Part shown: positions 26,974-38,100 of the stretch, one piece after another
Numbering within the stretch: the first letter of the stretch is position 1
Layout: every line of letters starts with the position of its first letter
Source of the DNA: Pseudomonas sp. ATCC PTA-122608
GTDB taxonomy: Bacteria; Pseudomonadota; Gammaproteobacteria; Pseudomonadales; Pseudomonadaceae
Direction of reading: 5' to 3'
DNA: 64,000 nucleotides
Assembly: GCF_001952855.1 (NCBI RefSeq)
Contig: NZ_LPNO01000013.1
Span: forward strand, 394,521 to 458,520
The notes under the pieces: generated by a model
Database searches by the model: none
What the model saw: the letters and a program-made list of their open reading frames with translations, nothing else
What the model was told of the DNA's origin: nothing
Translations under genes and position numbers: made by a program

Positions 26974-26989
26974 CCAAGCGCTTGCTTGG
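26974..26989. promoter_or_regulatory. AtuR operator, site 2
   Basis: CCAAGCGCTTGCTTGG, the exact reverse complement of site 1, centred 43 bp from it and about four helical turns away on the same face. It would allow co-binding or looping between two AtuR dimers and block both divergent promoters. Confidence 0.85.
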
Positions 26990-27047
26990 TTGGCTGCCAC
27001 GGCCTAAATTGCCGCCCAAGACGTAACCAGAAGTTAAGGAGAGCAGC

Positions 27048-27671
27048 ATGGATGAGCAAAAAGCCCTGCGGGTGATGCGCACCATGGTCGACGCCGGCCA
27101 ATTGACCGACCCCGACAGTGCCCGTGGCAAGTTGCTGCAAACCGCGGCCCACCTGTTTCGCAACAAAGGCTTTGAGCGCACCACCGTGCGTGACCTGGCC
27201 GGCGCGGTCGGGATCCAGTCCGGCAGCATCTTTCATCACTTCAAGAGCAAGGACGAAATCCTGCGGGCGGTGATGGAGGAAACCATCCACTACAACACCG
27301 CCCTGATGCGCGCCTCCCTGGCCGAGGCGAACAACGTGCGCGAGCGGGTGCTGGCGCTGATTCGCTGCGAATTGCAGTCGATCATGGGCGGCAGCGGCGA
27401 GGCGATGGCGGTGCTGGTGTATGAATGGCGGTCACTGTCGGCCGAGGGCCAGGCCCAGGTACTGGCCTTGCGCGATATCTACGAAGACATTTGGTTGCAG
27501 GTGCTGGGGGAGGCGAAAAACGCCGGTTATATCCGGGGCGATGTGTTTATCACCCGGCGTTTCCTGACCGGCGCCCTGTCCTGGACCACCACCTGGTTTC
27601 GCGCCCAGGGCAGCATGACCCTGGAGCAACTGGCCGACGAAGCCCTGCTAATGGTTTTGAAAGCTGACTAG
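27048..27671 (+). CDS. atuR: TetR-family repressor AtuR
   Basis: A 207-residue TetR regulator. The N-terminal helix-turn-helix spans about residues 25-70 ([40 protein letters not shown]). The rest is an all-helical ligand domain. AAGGAG lies ahead of the ATG. It is divergent from atuA, and the two mirror-image operators between them are its probable binding sites. By homology it represses the atu operon until a terpenoid acyl-CoA such as geranyl-CoA is present. Confidence 0.9.
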   Translation: MDEQKALRVMRTMVDAGQLTDPDSARGKLLQTAAHLFRNKGFERTTVRDLAGAVGIQSGSIFHHFKSKDEILRAVMEETIHYNTALMRASLAEANNVRERVLALIRCELQSIMGGSGEAMAVLVYEWRSLSAEGQAQVLALRDIYEDIWLQVLGEAKNAGYIRGDVFITRRFLTGALSWTTTWFRAQGSMTLEQLADEALLMVLKAD

Positions 27672-27770
27672 CCCGTTCGCGCAAGCTATTAATTGTGTGG
27701 CAGAAAGTTGTCTCGCTAGACAAAAACGCCTAGCTTAGCGGGATCAAAGTTTTCGACGGTGTGTGCCTTG

Positions 27771-28559
27771 ATGTTTTCGCCCTGGCGATTGGCTGCAGGA
27801 CTCTCAATATTGGCACTTGGCACACTGTGGCTGATGCCGGCTTCGGCCGCTCAGTTGGTGAGGGTAGGGGCTGCGCATTTTCCGCCGTACACCGTGCGCC
27901 CGGAGCAGGGCGCCGACACCGGGTTGCTGCCGCAATTGCTGGAAGCCTTGAATGCCCTGCAAACCGATTACCAGTTTGTGCTGGTGCCCACCTCGATCCC
28001 CCGGCGCTTTCGCGATTTCCAGCAAGGCCGGGTGGATATGGCGATCTTCGAAAATCCGGCATGGGGTTGGCAGGACATCCCCCACACGGCAGTCGACATG
28101 GGCCTGGAAGACGCGGAAATCTTCGTCGCCCAGCGTGAGCCCGGCCGCGACCAATCGTACTTCACTGAGCTGACCGGCAAGCGCCTGGCGGTGTTCAGCG
28201 GCTATCACTACGCGTTCGCCAACTTCAACCCCGACCCCAGGAACATGGCGGAGCACTTCAACGCCACCTTGACCTATTCCCACGACAGCAACCTGTTGAT
28301 GGTCGCCCGGGGCCGCGCCGACATTGCATTGGTAACACGCTCCTACCTCAGCGATTTCCTGGTGCGCAACACCGAGACGGCGGGGCAGTTCCTGGTGTCC
28401 GAGCGGATTGACCAGGTGTACCACCATTTCGCGCTGCTGCGGCCCAAGGCGCCGATCACGGGGCCGGTGTTCGCCGGGCTGCTCAAGCAACTGCGGGACA
28501 ATGGCCAGTTGCTGAAGATCTTCGAGCCTTACCGCATCGATGTGATGCCGGTGCCGTGA
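27771..28559 (+). CDS. periplasmic amino-acid-type substrate-binding protein (SBP_bac_3)
   Basis: A 262-residue protein from the ATG at 27771; a GTG 12 bp upstream would add four residues. A signal peptide is evident (LAAGLSILALGTLWLMPASAAQ). The mature part has the type-II binding-protein pattern: RVGAAHFPPYTV, GRVDMAIFENP, LTGKRLAVFSGYHYA, ARGRADIALVTRSYLSDFL. No permease or ATPase genes are adjacent, so it is an orphan binding protein or a periplasmic ligand sensor. It lies between atuR and the pyoverdine genes without evident link to either. Confidence 0.82.
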   Translation: MFSPWRLAAGLSILALGTLWLMPASAAQLVRVGAAHFPPYTVRPEQGADTGLLPQLLEALNALQTDYQFVLVPTSIPRRFRDFQQGRVDMAIFENPAWGWQDIPHTAVDMGLEDAEIFVAQREPGRDQSYFTELTGKRLAVFSGYHYAFANFNPDPRNMAEHFNATLTYSHDSNLLMVARGRADIALVTRSYLSDFLVRNTETAGQFLVSERIDQVYHHFALLRPKAPITGPVFAGLLKQLRDNGQLLKIFEPYRIDVMPVP

Positions 28560-28564
28560 TCGTC

Positions 28565-28588
28565 TAAATTTTTGCCCCTGGCTCACGT
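28565..28588 (+). promoter_or_regulatory. PvdS-dependent promoter of the pvdYII-like gene
   Basis: TAAAT at 28565-28569, 16 bp, CGT at 28586-28588: a perfect iron-starvation box (TAAAT-N16-CGT) 37 bp before the start codon. It is strong evidence that the following gene belongs to the pyoverdine regulon. Confidence 0.88.
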
Positions 28589-28625
28589 CACTTGTTGAAC
28601 TGTCGACGATTCGTGAGCCCATCCC

Positions 28626-29639
28626 ATGTCCAATCTGAATGACCTGTCTGTCCTGCCGTTGCCGGCGGGGCCTGCCCTGAATGCTGATGAAACTGACAGC
28701 CGTCTGAGCCTGACCCTTGAGGGGCAGCCGCTGATTCGTTTGCGCCTTGAACGGGGTGATGAGCTGCTGGTGCATTTGCAGGAGCCCGACCGTGTGCCGG
28801 CTGCCCGTGCTTTGTGGGCGGCGTGTTACTGGCTGTTTACCAAAGAGCCTGAGCGTCAACGGCTGGCCTGGCGTCTTGAGCATGCGCCGGAGGATGCGTT
28901 GCGCAGTGGGTTGCTGGTGGCGACCGAGGTTGCCGGGCAGTTTTATTGTGAGCGCACGTTGTTTTGGCAGTTGCCGCAACCGTGGTTGGGGCAGTCGCTC
29001 ACAGGGACTTATCCGCAGCAGATGATTATCAGTGGTGGCAAGCGCCATCCCGCTCGCGCGCCGAAGCCTCGGGGTGAGGTTTATCGGCGGTTTGATGCGC
29101 GGTTGGGGGCTTGGATTTCGCTGCGCACGGTTGAGATTGACGTCGATCTGGCGCGATTCAATCGTTGGCAGAACAGTACGCGGGTGGCGAATTTCTGGCA
29201 GGAAAGTGGCAGCCTGGAGCAGCATCGGGAGTATCTGGACAAGCTGGACGCGGATCCCCATGCGTTGACGTTGATCGGGTGTTTCGACGATGAGCCGTTT
29301 GCGTATTTCGAGGCGTATTGGGCCAAGGAAGATCGGATTGCGCCGTTCTATGACGTGGCGGATTACGATCGCGGGATTCATATGTTGGTGGGTGAGGAGC
29401 ATCACCGGGGGCCGCATAAGGTTGCGAGTTGGTTGTCGGCGTTGGTGCATTACCTGTTTCTTGATGATCCGCGTACGCAGCGTGTGGTGGCGGAGCCTCG
29501 GGCGGATAACGGGCGGATGATTGGGCATATGCAGAATCAGTGTTTCCACTGTGAGAAGGAGTTTGATTTTCCGCATAAGCGGGCGGCGTTGATGATCCTG
29601 GGGCGGGAGCGGTTTTTTGAGCGGTGTGGGTTGGTTTGA
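28626..29639 (+). CDS. pvdYII: siderophore N-acetyltransferase (IucB/AlcB family), pvdYII-like
   Basis: A 337-residue GNAT acyltransferase of the siderophore type, with the acyltransferase domain in the C-terminal half (about 150-335; segments YFEAYWAKEDRIAPFYD, DRGIHMLVGEEHHRG, EPRADNGRMIGHMQNQCFHCEKEFDFPHKRAALM). Such enzymes acetylate N-hydroxylated amines as in aerobactin and alcaligin synthesis. Next to pvdS and behind a perfect PvdS box, it is best read as the N5-hydroxyornithine acetylase PvdYII. This predicts acetyl-hydroxyornithine in the pyoverdine peptide instead of, or besides, the formyl form made by PvdF. It is convergent with pvdS across repeat element C. The symbol is assigned from context. 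Confidence 0.75.
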   Translation: MSNLNDLSVLPLPAGPALNADETDSRLSLTLEGQPLIRLRLERGDELLVHLQEPDRVPAARALWAACYWLFTKEPERQRLAWRLEHAPEDALRSGLLVATEVAGQFYCERTLFWQLPQPWLGQSLTGTYPQQMIISGGKRHPARAPKPRGEVYRRFDARLGAWISLRTVEIDVDLARFNRWQNSTRVANFWQESGSLEQHREYLDKLDADPHALTLIGCFDDEPFAYFEAYWAKEDRIAPFYDVADYDRGIHMLVGEEHHRGPHKVASWLSALVHYLFLDDPRTQRVVAEPRADNGRMIGHMQNQCFHCEKEFDFPHKRAALMILGRERFFERCGLV

Positions 29640-29646
29640 TCGGGGG

Positions 29647-30473
29647 CATATCCGTTGTTTAGGTCACGGCCTCCTAGGGTTCCGCTCTTACAGCGGGTCA
29701 CTTTTGAAAAGCCGGAATGCCGGCCCAGTCAAAAGTAACCAAAACGCTCTGCCCCGCCTGTCGGCACCTCGCCTAGGCTCGGTGTTCCCTCACTCCGGCA
29801 CCGCGAAGCGGGCCGCCGCGACGGGCCATCCATGGCCCGGCGCGGCTAAACCGGCGTCCTGCCGGTTTACCCGCTCCGCAATACCTGCGTTCGGCCTCGG
29901 GCTGAATGGGGCAGTCAGATCAAGATCAAAAGCAAGAGCACAGCGGCCTACAGGCCGGCTTGAGTGTTAGAAGCAGAGGCAAGATCCAGAGCGAAAGCAG
30001 AGCTGCTTTTCTGTAGGAGCGAGCTTGCTCGCGAAAAACCTGAGAACGCCGCGTTCATCCTGAATGCCCGCGTCATCGTTAACGACCTTCGCGAGCAAGC
30101 CCGCTCCCACATTTGGACCGTGCCCGCTTTAGCTTTTGATTTAGCCTTTGCTTCACCACACTCAAGCCGGCCTGTAGGCCGCTGTGCTCTTGATCTGCTT
30201 TTGATCTTGATCTTAGGCGCCCCGTTAAACCACGCTGGCCGAACGCAGGCTTTGGAGCGTGGGTAACCCGGCAGGACGCCGGGTTAGCCGCGCCGGGCCA
30301 TGGATGGCCCGTCGCGGCGGCCCACGCTCCAAAGCCGGAGTGAGGGCACACCGAGCATTAGCGAGGTGCCGAGTGGTGGGGCAAGAGCCTTTTGGTTACT
30401 TTTGGGCTCTTTTCAAAAGTGACCCGCTGTAAGAGCGGCACCGATCGAAGCCATCACCCAAATAACGGATATA
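29647..30473. repeat. long inverted-arm repeat element, copy C
   Basis: An 827-bp element between the convergent pvdYII-like gene and pvdS. It has the same arms as copies A and B, with CATATCCG at the left and CGGATATA at the right end, and one REP doublet (30013-30110) in the core. It starts 7 bp after one stop codon and ends 19 bp before the other. No protein features are conserved with frames in the other copies. Confidence 0.85.
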
Positions 30474-30492
30474 CACCCAGCAGCAGAGCCAA

Positions 30493-31044
30493 TCAAACCC
30501 GCCGCGCAAACGTGTCGCTATGAGTCCCGGAAACCTTCCGGCAATGCACCAGCGCATCCCGAATCATGAAGTTCACGAGCGTCGGCGAAACCCCCAGCTC
30601 CTTGGCAATATCCTTCTGCGGCACCCCATGCAACCGGTACATCTCAAACGCATAACGCGTGCGTTGAGGCAACTGCGTCAACGCATCCGCGATATTTTCC
30701 AGCGTCGAAAAGTTGATGTGCGATGTCTCAGGCGAAGCCCCGTGAATAACCACATTCAAGCCTTCCTCTTCAGTGCCGGAGTATTTCAACTCAAGCGCCT
30801 GCTTACGGTAGTGATCAATGGCCAGGTTACGCACGATCTGAAACAGGTAACTCAGCTGCGCCTTGAACGACGACGTGATGGTGGGTGCCGATTGCAACCG
30901 GAAGTACGCGTCTTGCACCACGTCTTCGGCGCGGGACCGGCAGCCGGTAATGCGTGCTGCGATCTTGACCAAGATCAGTCGGTTATCGACGAAGGCCTGG
31001 AGTAGGGGTGAGTCGCACCTGCCTGTGGATACTTGTTCCGTCAT
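30493..31044 (-). CDS. pvdS: iron-starvation ECF sigma factor PvdS
   Basis: A 183-residue ECF sigma factor starting MTEQVSTGRCDSPLLQAFVDNR behind AAGGTG; a GTG start 9 bp upstream is possible. Region 2 includes RAEDVVQDAYFRLQS and SYLFQIVRNLAIDHYRKQAL. Region 4 is LPQRTRYAFEMYRLHGVPQKDIAKELGVSPTLVNF. The sequence closely follows P. aeruginosa PvdS as I recall it. It directs RNA polymerase to TAAAT-N16-CGT promoters of pyoverdine genes. It is divergent from pvdG and its own promoter overlaps a Fur box. Confidence 0.95.
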   Translation of the reverse strand: MTEQVSTGRCDSPLLQAFVDNRLILVKIAARITGCRSRAEDVVQDAYFRLQSAPTITSSFKAQLSYLFQIVRNLAIDHYRKQALELKYSGTEEEGLNVVIHGASPETSHINFSTLENIADALTQLPQRTRYAFEMYRLHGVPQKDIAKELGVSPTLVNFMIRDALVHCRKVSGTHSDTFARRV

Positions 31045-31116
31045 GGAAATCACCTTGCTGCAAAAGAGGTTGGGGGAGGGCGTCCTTGCTGAGGCCTCCT
31101 ACACATCGGGCAACAA

Positions 31117-31143
31117 ATTATGCTTAATGATAATGATTGTCAA
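31117..31143 (-). promoter_or_regulatory. pvdS promoter overlapped by a Fur box
   Basis: On the minus strand TTGACA (31143-31138), 15 bp, then CATAAT (31122-31117) form a sigma-70-like promoter. The 19-mer at 31123-31141 matches the Fur consensus GATAATGATAATCATTATC at 15 of 19 positions and fills the spacer, so iron-loaded Fur would exclude polymerase. Confidence 0.82.
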
Positions 31144-31201
31144 ATGAGAAGACGAACTAATCTTATGCTTTATCGATAGGTGTGAACCGCGTCTCGCTGA
31201 C

Positions 31202-31225
31202 TAATTATTTCCAGGTGCCATCCGT
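31202..31225 (+). promoter_or_regulatory. PvdS-dependent promoter of pvdG-pvdL
   Basis: TAATT at 31202-31206, 16 bp, CGT at 31223-31225: the iron-starvation box with one mismatch in TAAAT. It lies 96 bp before pvdG. Confidence 0.78.
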
Positions 31226-31321
31226 TCTCATGGGTGACAGGCCAGTTAACAAACCGGCCAAGGATCAGCGCCTGGAGGAGGACAAAATGGGTTTTTATCG
31301 TGTGAGCGGGAGTGGTCTGAA

Positions 31322-32080
31322 ATGAACACGCCGGCTCGATTACGCCTGTTTTGCCTGCCGTATTCCGGCGCCAGCGCCATGGTCTACAGCCGCTGGCGGC
31401 GGGCGCTGCCCGAGTGGTTGCAGGTGCGGCCGCTGGAACTGCCGGGACGCGGCATGCGCATGGACGAGCCCTTGCAGCGCGATATCAAGGCATTGGCCGC
31501 GCAACTGGCCGATGAAATCAGTGCGGAACTGGACGAGCCTTACGCCTTGTTCGGCCACAGTCTCGGCGGTCTGCTGGCGTTCGAGCTGGCCCATGCCCTG
31601 AGTGAGCGTGGTGTACCGCAGCCATTGGCGCTGTTTGCGTCGGGTACCGCCGGCCCGGCCCGTCGCGATGTCAGCGAATACGCCATCGAGAAAAACGACG
31701 AGCAACTGATCGCCCGCCTGCGTGAACTCAAGGGCACCGGCGAAGAGGTGTTGGCCAATGCCGAACTGATGCAGTTGATGTTGCCGATCCTGCGGGCCGA
31801 CTTCCTTCTTTGCGGCAGTTTCGAGTATGGCGAGCGCGAGCCGCTGCCCCTGCCGATCCATGTCTTTGGCGGCAAGCAGGACAGTGTGCGTGCCGACCAA
31901 CTGCTGGACTGGCAGCAAGACACCGCCAGCGGTTTCTCCCTCGACATGTTCGACGGTCACCACTTCTTCCTGGTGCAGCACGAGAGTTCTGTACTGCGCT
32001 GTGTGCGGCGTTACGCCGACGAACACTTGGCCCGCTGGCGCAATGACGCCGCGCGGCAGATGGCCCGGGCTGCCGGCTGA
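31322..32080 (+). CDS. pvdG: type II thioesterase PvdG
   Basis: A 252-residue alpha/beta hydrolase of the external NRPS thioesterase class. The nucleophile elbow is [15 protein letters not shown] with Ser80; the C-terminal catalytic His lies in [10 protein letters not shown] (about residue 218). Such enzymes clear mis-acylated or stalled carrier domains. GGGAG precedes the ATG. It lies 64 bp upstream of pvdL in the order pvdS-pvdG-pvdL known from other fluorescent pseudomonads, and both genes probably use the PvdS box upstream of pvdG. Confidence 0.93.
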   Translation: MNTPARLRLFCLPYSGASAMVYSRWRRALPEWLQVRPLELPGRGMRMDEPLQRDIKALAAQLADEISAELDEPYALFGHSLGGLLAFELAHALSERGVPQPLALFASGTAGPARRDVSEYAIEKNDEQLIARLRELKGTGEEVLANAELMQLMLPILRADFLLCGSFEYGEREPLPLPIHVFGGKQDSVRADQLLDWQQDTASGFSLDMFDGHHFFLVQHESSVLRCVRRYADEHLARWRNDAARQMARAAG

Positions 32081-32144
32081 ACAAGCCCCCCCTCCGCCAC
32101 ACATTCCCCGATTTCCCAGTAAGCCGATTTCAGGCAGGAACCCC

Positions 32145-35100
32145 ATGATGGACGCCTTCGAACTTCCCCGCACCCTGGTCCAGTCCCTTCAGCGCCGCGC
32201 CGCACAAACCCCGGATCAACTGGCGTTGCGCTTCCTGGCCGAGACGGCCGAGCAAAGCGTCGTCCTCAGTTACCGCGACCTTGACCTGCGCGCCCGCACC
32301 ATCGCCGCCGCCTTGCAGGCCAACGCAAACCTGGGCGACCGCGCGGTACTGTTGTTTCCCAGCGGGCCGGATTATGTCGCGGCGTTCTTTGGTTGCCTGT
32401 ATGCCGGGGTCATTGCGGTGCCGGCTTACCCGCCTGAGTCCGCCCGCCGACATCATCAGGAGCGCCTGTTGTCGATCATCGCGGACGCCGAGCCACGGTT
32501 GCTGCTGACTACCGCCAGCCTCGGTGATTCGTTGCTGCAACTCGAAGGTGCACCGCAGTTGCTGTGCGTCGACAGCCTTCATGCCGAGATCGCGAGCAAT
32601 TGGCTCGCGCCCAACTTGCAAGACGATGACATCGCCTTCCTGCAATACACCTCCGGTTCCACTGCGTTGCCCAAGGGCGTGCAAGTCACCCACGGCAACC
32701 TGGTGGCCAACGAGCTGCTGATTCGCCGGGGCTTCGGCATCGACCTGAACCCCGACGACGTGATCGTCAGCTGGCTGCCGCTGTACCACGACATGGGCCT
32801 GATCGGCGGCCTGCTGCAACCGATCTTCAGTGGTGTGCCGTGTGTGTTGATGTCGCCGGCGTACTTCCTCGGCCGGCCATTGCGCTGGCTGGAAGCGATC
32901 AGCGAATACGGCGGCACCATCAGCGGCGGGCCGGATTTTGCCTATCGGCTGTGCAGCGAGCGAGTCAGTGAATCGGCATTGGATCGCTTGGATTTGAGCA
33001 AGTGGCGCGTGGCGTATTCCGGCTCCGAGCCGATCCGCCTCGACACCCTGGAACGCTTTGCCGAGAAGTTCGCCGCCTGCGGTTTTACCTCGAATAATTT
33101 CTTCGCATCCTATGGCCTGGCGGAGGCTACCTTGTTCGTTGCCGGCGGCACCCGTGGCCACGGCATCCCGGCCCTGCGCCTGGACGAACAGGCTCTGGCT
33201 GCCAATCGCGCCGAGCCTGGGCAGGGCGCGGCGATCATGAGTTGCGGCACCAGCCAGCCCGAACACGCGGTACTGATTGCCGAACCCGCCACCCTGGCGA
33301 CGCTCCCCGACAATGCCGTCGGTGAAATCTGGGCCACCGGCCCGAGCATCGCCCACGGCTACTGGCGCAACCCTGAAGCCACTGCCAAGACTTTCGTCCA
33401 GCACGAAAGCCGTACCTGGCTGCGGACCGGCGACCTTGGGTTTATCCGCGAAGGTGAAGTGTTCATCACCGGTCGCTTGAAAGACCTGCTGATCGTGCGG
33501 GGCCACAACCTGTATCCCCAAGACATCGAGCAAGCCATCGAGCGTGAAGTGGAAGTGGTGCGCAAGGGTCGGGTCGCCGCGTTTGCGGTGAATGACCAGG
33601 GCCTGGAAGGCATCGGCATCGCCGCCGAAATCAGCCGCAGCGTGCAGAAAATCCTGCCGCCTGAAGCGCTGATCAAGGCGATTCGTCAAGCAGTGGCCGA
33701 GGCCTGCCAGGAAGCGCCGAGCGTGGTGATATTGCTCAACCCCGGCGGCTTGCCGAAAACGTCCAGCGGCAAGGTTCAGCGTTCGGCCTGCCGCACGCGG
33801 TTGGCGGATGGCAGCCTCGACAGTTATGCGCAGTTCCCCGGCGTGCAGGCGCAGGTCGGCGATGCTGCCCTGCAATCCGAACTGCAAAGCCAGATTGCCG
33901 CGATCTGGTGCGAGCAATTGCAGGTGACGCAGGTCGCCGCCGACGATCACTTCTTCCTGTTGGGCGGCAACTCCATCAGCGCCACCCAGGTCGTCGCCCG
34001 CCTGCGGGAAACCCTCGGCCTGGAGCTGAACCTGCGCCTGTTGTTCGAAGCGCCAACCCTGGCTGCCTTCGCCACCAGCGTCGCGCAATTGCAGCAGGAC
34101 GGCGGCGTGGCCCAAGGCGCGATCCATGCGCTGTCACGCCAGGAAGACTTGCCGCAATCCCTCGCGCAAAACCGCCTGTGGATCACCTGGCAACTCGACC
34201 CGCAGAGCAGCGCCTACACCATCCCCGGTGCCCTGCGGTTGCGCGGCGAACTGGATGAAGACGCGGTGCGCGCAAGCTTCCAGCAACTGATCCAGCGCCA
34301 CGAGTCCCTGCGCACGCGCTTCTTTGAACGCGACGGCCAGGGCTTCCAGCGGGTCGACGCCAAGGCTGATTTCGACCTGCAAGTCATCGACCTCAGCGAC
34401 CTGCCCGCCGCCGAGCGCGAAGCCCGGGCCAACCAGATCCGCGAAGACGAAGCCCGCACCCAGTTTGACCTGGAGAAAGGCCCGCTGCTGTGGGTAACGC
34501 TGGTGCGCCTGGATGACGAAGACCACCAACTGCTGGTGACGATGCACCACATCATCGCGGACGGCTGGTCGCTGAACGTGTTGATCGACGAATTCTCCCG
34601 CTTGTACGCCGCCGCGTCCCAAGGCCAAACCCTGGAGTTGCCAGCGCTGGCCCTGCAATACGCCGATTACGGCAGCTGGCAGCGCCAGTGGCTGGCCGAA
34701 GGCGAGGGCCAGCGGCAACTGGCTTACTGGAAAGCACAGCTGGGGGACGACCACCCAACCCTGAGCCTGGCCACCGATCACCCACGCTCGGCGCAGCATA
34801 TTCGCAGTGCTTCACGCCACAGCGTGCGCGTGAACACGAGCCTCAGTGAAGCCATTCGCAAGACCGCCCAGGCTCACGAGTCCACGCCGTTCATGCTGTT
34901 GCTCGCAGCGTTCCAGAGCCTGCTCTATCGCTACAGCGGCCAACGCGATATCCGCATCGGCGTGCCCAACGCCAACCGTCCGCGCCAGGAAACCCAAGGC
35001 CTGATCGGGTTCTTTATCAACACCCTCGTGCTGCGTGCCGAACTGGATGCGCGCCTGCCATTCGCCGACTTGCTGACCGCGACGCGAACCGCTGCCCTGG

Positions 35101-38100
35101 GCGCCCAGGCCCATCAGGACTTGCCGTTCGAGCAACTGCTGGAAGCCTTCCCGCGAGCCCGGGAACAAGGCCTGTTCCAGGTAATGTTCAACCACCAGCA
35201 ACGCGATCTCAGTGCCTTGCGCCGCCTCCCGGGCCTGCTCGCCGACGAGCTGGCGTGGCACAGCCGCGAAGCCAAGTTCGACCTGCAACTGCACACTGAA
35301 GAAGACCGCAACGGTCGCCTGAGCCTGTCCTTCGACTACGCCGACGAACTGTTTGACGTCGCCACCATCGAGCGACTGGCCGAGCACTTCATCAACCTGC
35401 TGCAAGCCATTTGCGAGCAACCGCAACAGGCCATCGGTGACCTGAAGCTGCTGCACGCCGACGAACACACCCAACAACGTCAGTGGAGCGCCGCGCCGTG
35501 CACACCAGCGCAGAGCTGGCTGCCGGAACAACTCAACCAACAGGTCTCGGAACGCACCGCACTGGTGTGGCAGGACGGCAGCCTGACCTTCGCCCAACTG
35601 CACACCCAGGCCAACCGCCTGGCCCATTACCTGCGGGACAAGGGCGTCGGCCCGGACGTGTGCGTGGCCATCGCCGCCGAGCGTTCGCCGCAACTGCTGA
35701 TCGGCCTGCTGGCAATCATCAAGGCCGGCGGTGCCTATGTGCCGCTGGATCCGGATTACCCGGCCGAACGCCTCGCCTACATGCTCAAGGACAGCGGCGT
35801 GCAACTGCTGTTGACCCAGACTTCGCTGCTTGAGCAACTGCCCACGGCTGAAGGCGTCTGCGTCATCGCCATGGACAGCCTCAAGCTGGAAAGCTGGCCG
35901 ACCCACGCGCCGGGCCTGCACCTGAACGGCGACAACCTCGCCTACGTGATCTACACCTCCGGCTCCACCGGCCAGCCCAAGGGCGTGGGCAACACTCATG
36001 CAGCGCTGGCCGAGCGTCTGCAGTGGATGCAGGCCACCTACAATCTGGATGAAACCGATGTGCTGATGCAAAAGGCGCCCATCAGTTTCGACGTGTCGGT
36101 GTGGGAGTGTTTCTGGCCGCTGATCACCGGTTGCCGCCTGGTACTAGCCGGCCCCGGCGAGCATCGCGACCCGCATCGCATTGCCCAGTTGGTGCAGGAG
36201 CACGGCGTGACCACGCTGCACTTTGTGCCGCCGTTGTTGCAGCTGTTTGTCGACGAGCCGTTGGCCGCGGAATGCACCAGCCTGCGTCGTCTGTTCTCCG
36301 GCGGTGAAGCGCTGCCTGCCGAGCTGCGCAACCGGGTGTTGGCGCAGTTGCCGGCAGTGCAGTTGCACAACCGCTACGGCCCGACTGAAACCGCGATCAA
36401 CGTGACGCATTGGCAGTGCCAGGCGGAGGATGGAGAGCGTTCGCCGATTGGCCGTCCGCTGGGCAATGTGATTTGCCGGGTGCTGGATGATCAGTTCAAC
36501 CCACTGCCGTCAGGTGTCCCGGGTGAGCTGTGCATCGGCGGTATCGGCCTGGCCCGGGGTTACCTCGGGCGTGCGGGGCTGACCGCTGAACGGTTTGTCG
36601 CCGACCCGTTGGGTGAGGCGGGCGCACGCCTGTATCGCACCGGTGACCGCGTGCGCTGGAGCGCCGACGGTGCGCTGGAATACCTCGGACGCCTGGATCA
36701 GCAGGTCAAGCTGCGCGGCTTCCGTGTCGAGCCTGAAGAAATCGAAGCGCGTCTGTTGGCCCTTGATGGCATCGCCCAAGCGGTGGTGCTGGTGCGTGAA
36801 ACCGCTGCCGGGGCGCAGTTGATCGGTTACTACACCGCCAACGAACCGCTGGATGAGCAGGATGTAAAAACCGCTCTGGCCGCCGAGCTGCCGGAGTATA
36901 TGGTCCCGGCACAATTGATGCGCCTGGACGCGATGCCCCTGAGTCCGAGCGGCAAACTGGATCGCCGTGCCTTGCCGGAACCGGTGTGGCAAGTGCGTGA
37001 ACACGTCGAACCCGAAACACCGCTGGAGCAGCAAATCGCCGCGATCTGGCGCGAAGTCCTTGCCCTGCCACGTATCGGCCTGCGGGACGACTTCTTCGCC
37101 CTCGGCGGCCATTCGCTGCTGGCCACACAAATCATCTCCCGCACCCGTCAGGCCTGCGACGTCGAGCTGCCGCTGCGCACATTGTTCGAAGCCAGCGAGT
37201 TGGGGGCTTTCGCCGAGCAGGTCCGCCTGATCCAGGCCTCGGGCCAGCGCAACCAACAACTGGCCATCGGCAAGGTCGACCGCAGCCAGCCGGTGCCGCT
37301 GTCCTATTCCCAGCAGCGCATGTGGTTCCTCTGGCAGATGGAACCCGACAGCCCGGCGTATAACGTCGGCGGCATGGCGCGCTTTCGCGGGGTGCTGGAC
37401 GTGGGGCGTTTCGAGGCGGCGTTGCAGGCCTTGATCATGCGTCATGAAACCCTGCGCACGACTTTCCCGAGCATCAATGGCGTGGCGCAGCAGAAGGTTG
37501 CGGCGCAAACCGGCGTGCGCATGGATTGGCAGGATTTCTCGGCGTTCAGTGAGCCCGAGCGCCAGCAGCGTGTGCAGCAACTGGCCGATCATGAAGCCCA
37601 CACGCCGTTCAATCTGGAGGCCGGCCCACTGCTGCGCGCCTGCCTGGTCAAGGCCGGCGAGCAGGAACATTACCTGGTGCTGACCCTGCACCACATCGTC
37701 ACCGAAGGCTGGGCCATGGACATTTTTGCCCGTGAACTCAGCGCCCTGTACGAAGCCTTTATCGACGACCGCGAATCGCCGTTGGCACCGCTGCCGGTGC
37801 AGTACCTCGACTACAGCGTGTGGCAGCGCCAGTGGCTGGAATCCGGCGAGCGCCAGCGCCAACTGGATTACTGGACCGCACAACTGGGTACCGAACACCC
37901 GCTGCTGGAACTGCCGGGCGACCGCCCGCGACCACCGGTGCAAAGTCACCAGGGCGAGCTGTTCCGTTTCGACTTGAGCGATGACCTTGCCGCCCGCGTG
38001 CGGGCCTTTAACGCCGAGCGTGGTCTGACCCTGTTCATGACCATGACCGCCACCCTCGCGGTATTGCTCTACCGCTACAGCGGCCAGACCGACCTGCGTA

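Noticed and set aside
27700..27745. Terminator after atuR
   Set aside because: A short TTGTCT/AGACAA stem with only a brief A run is present, but it is too weak to call.
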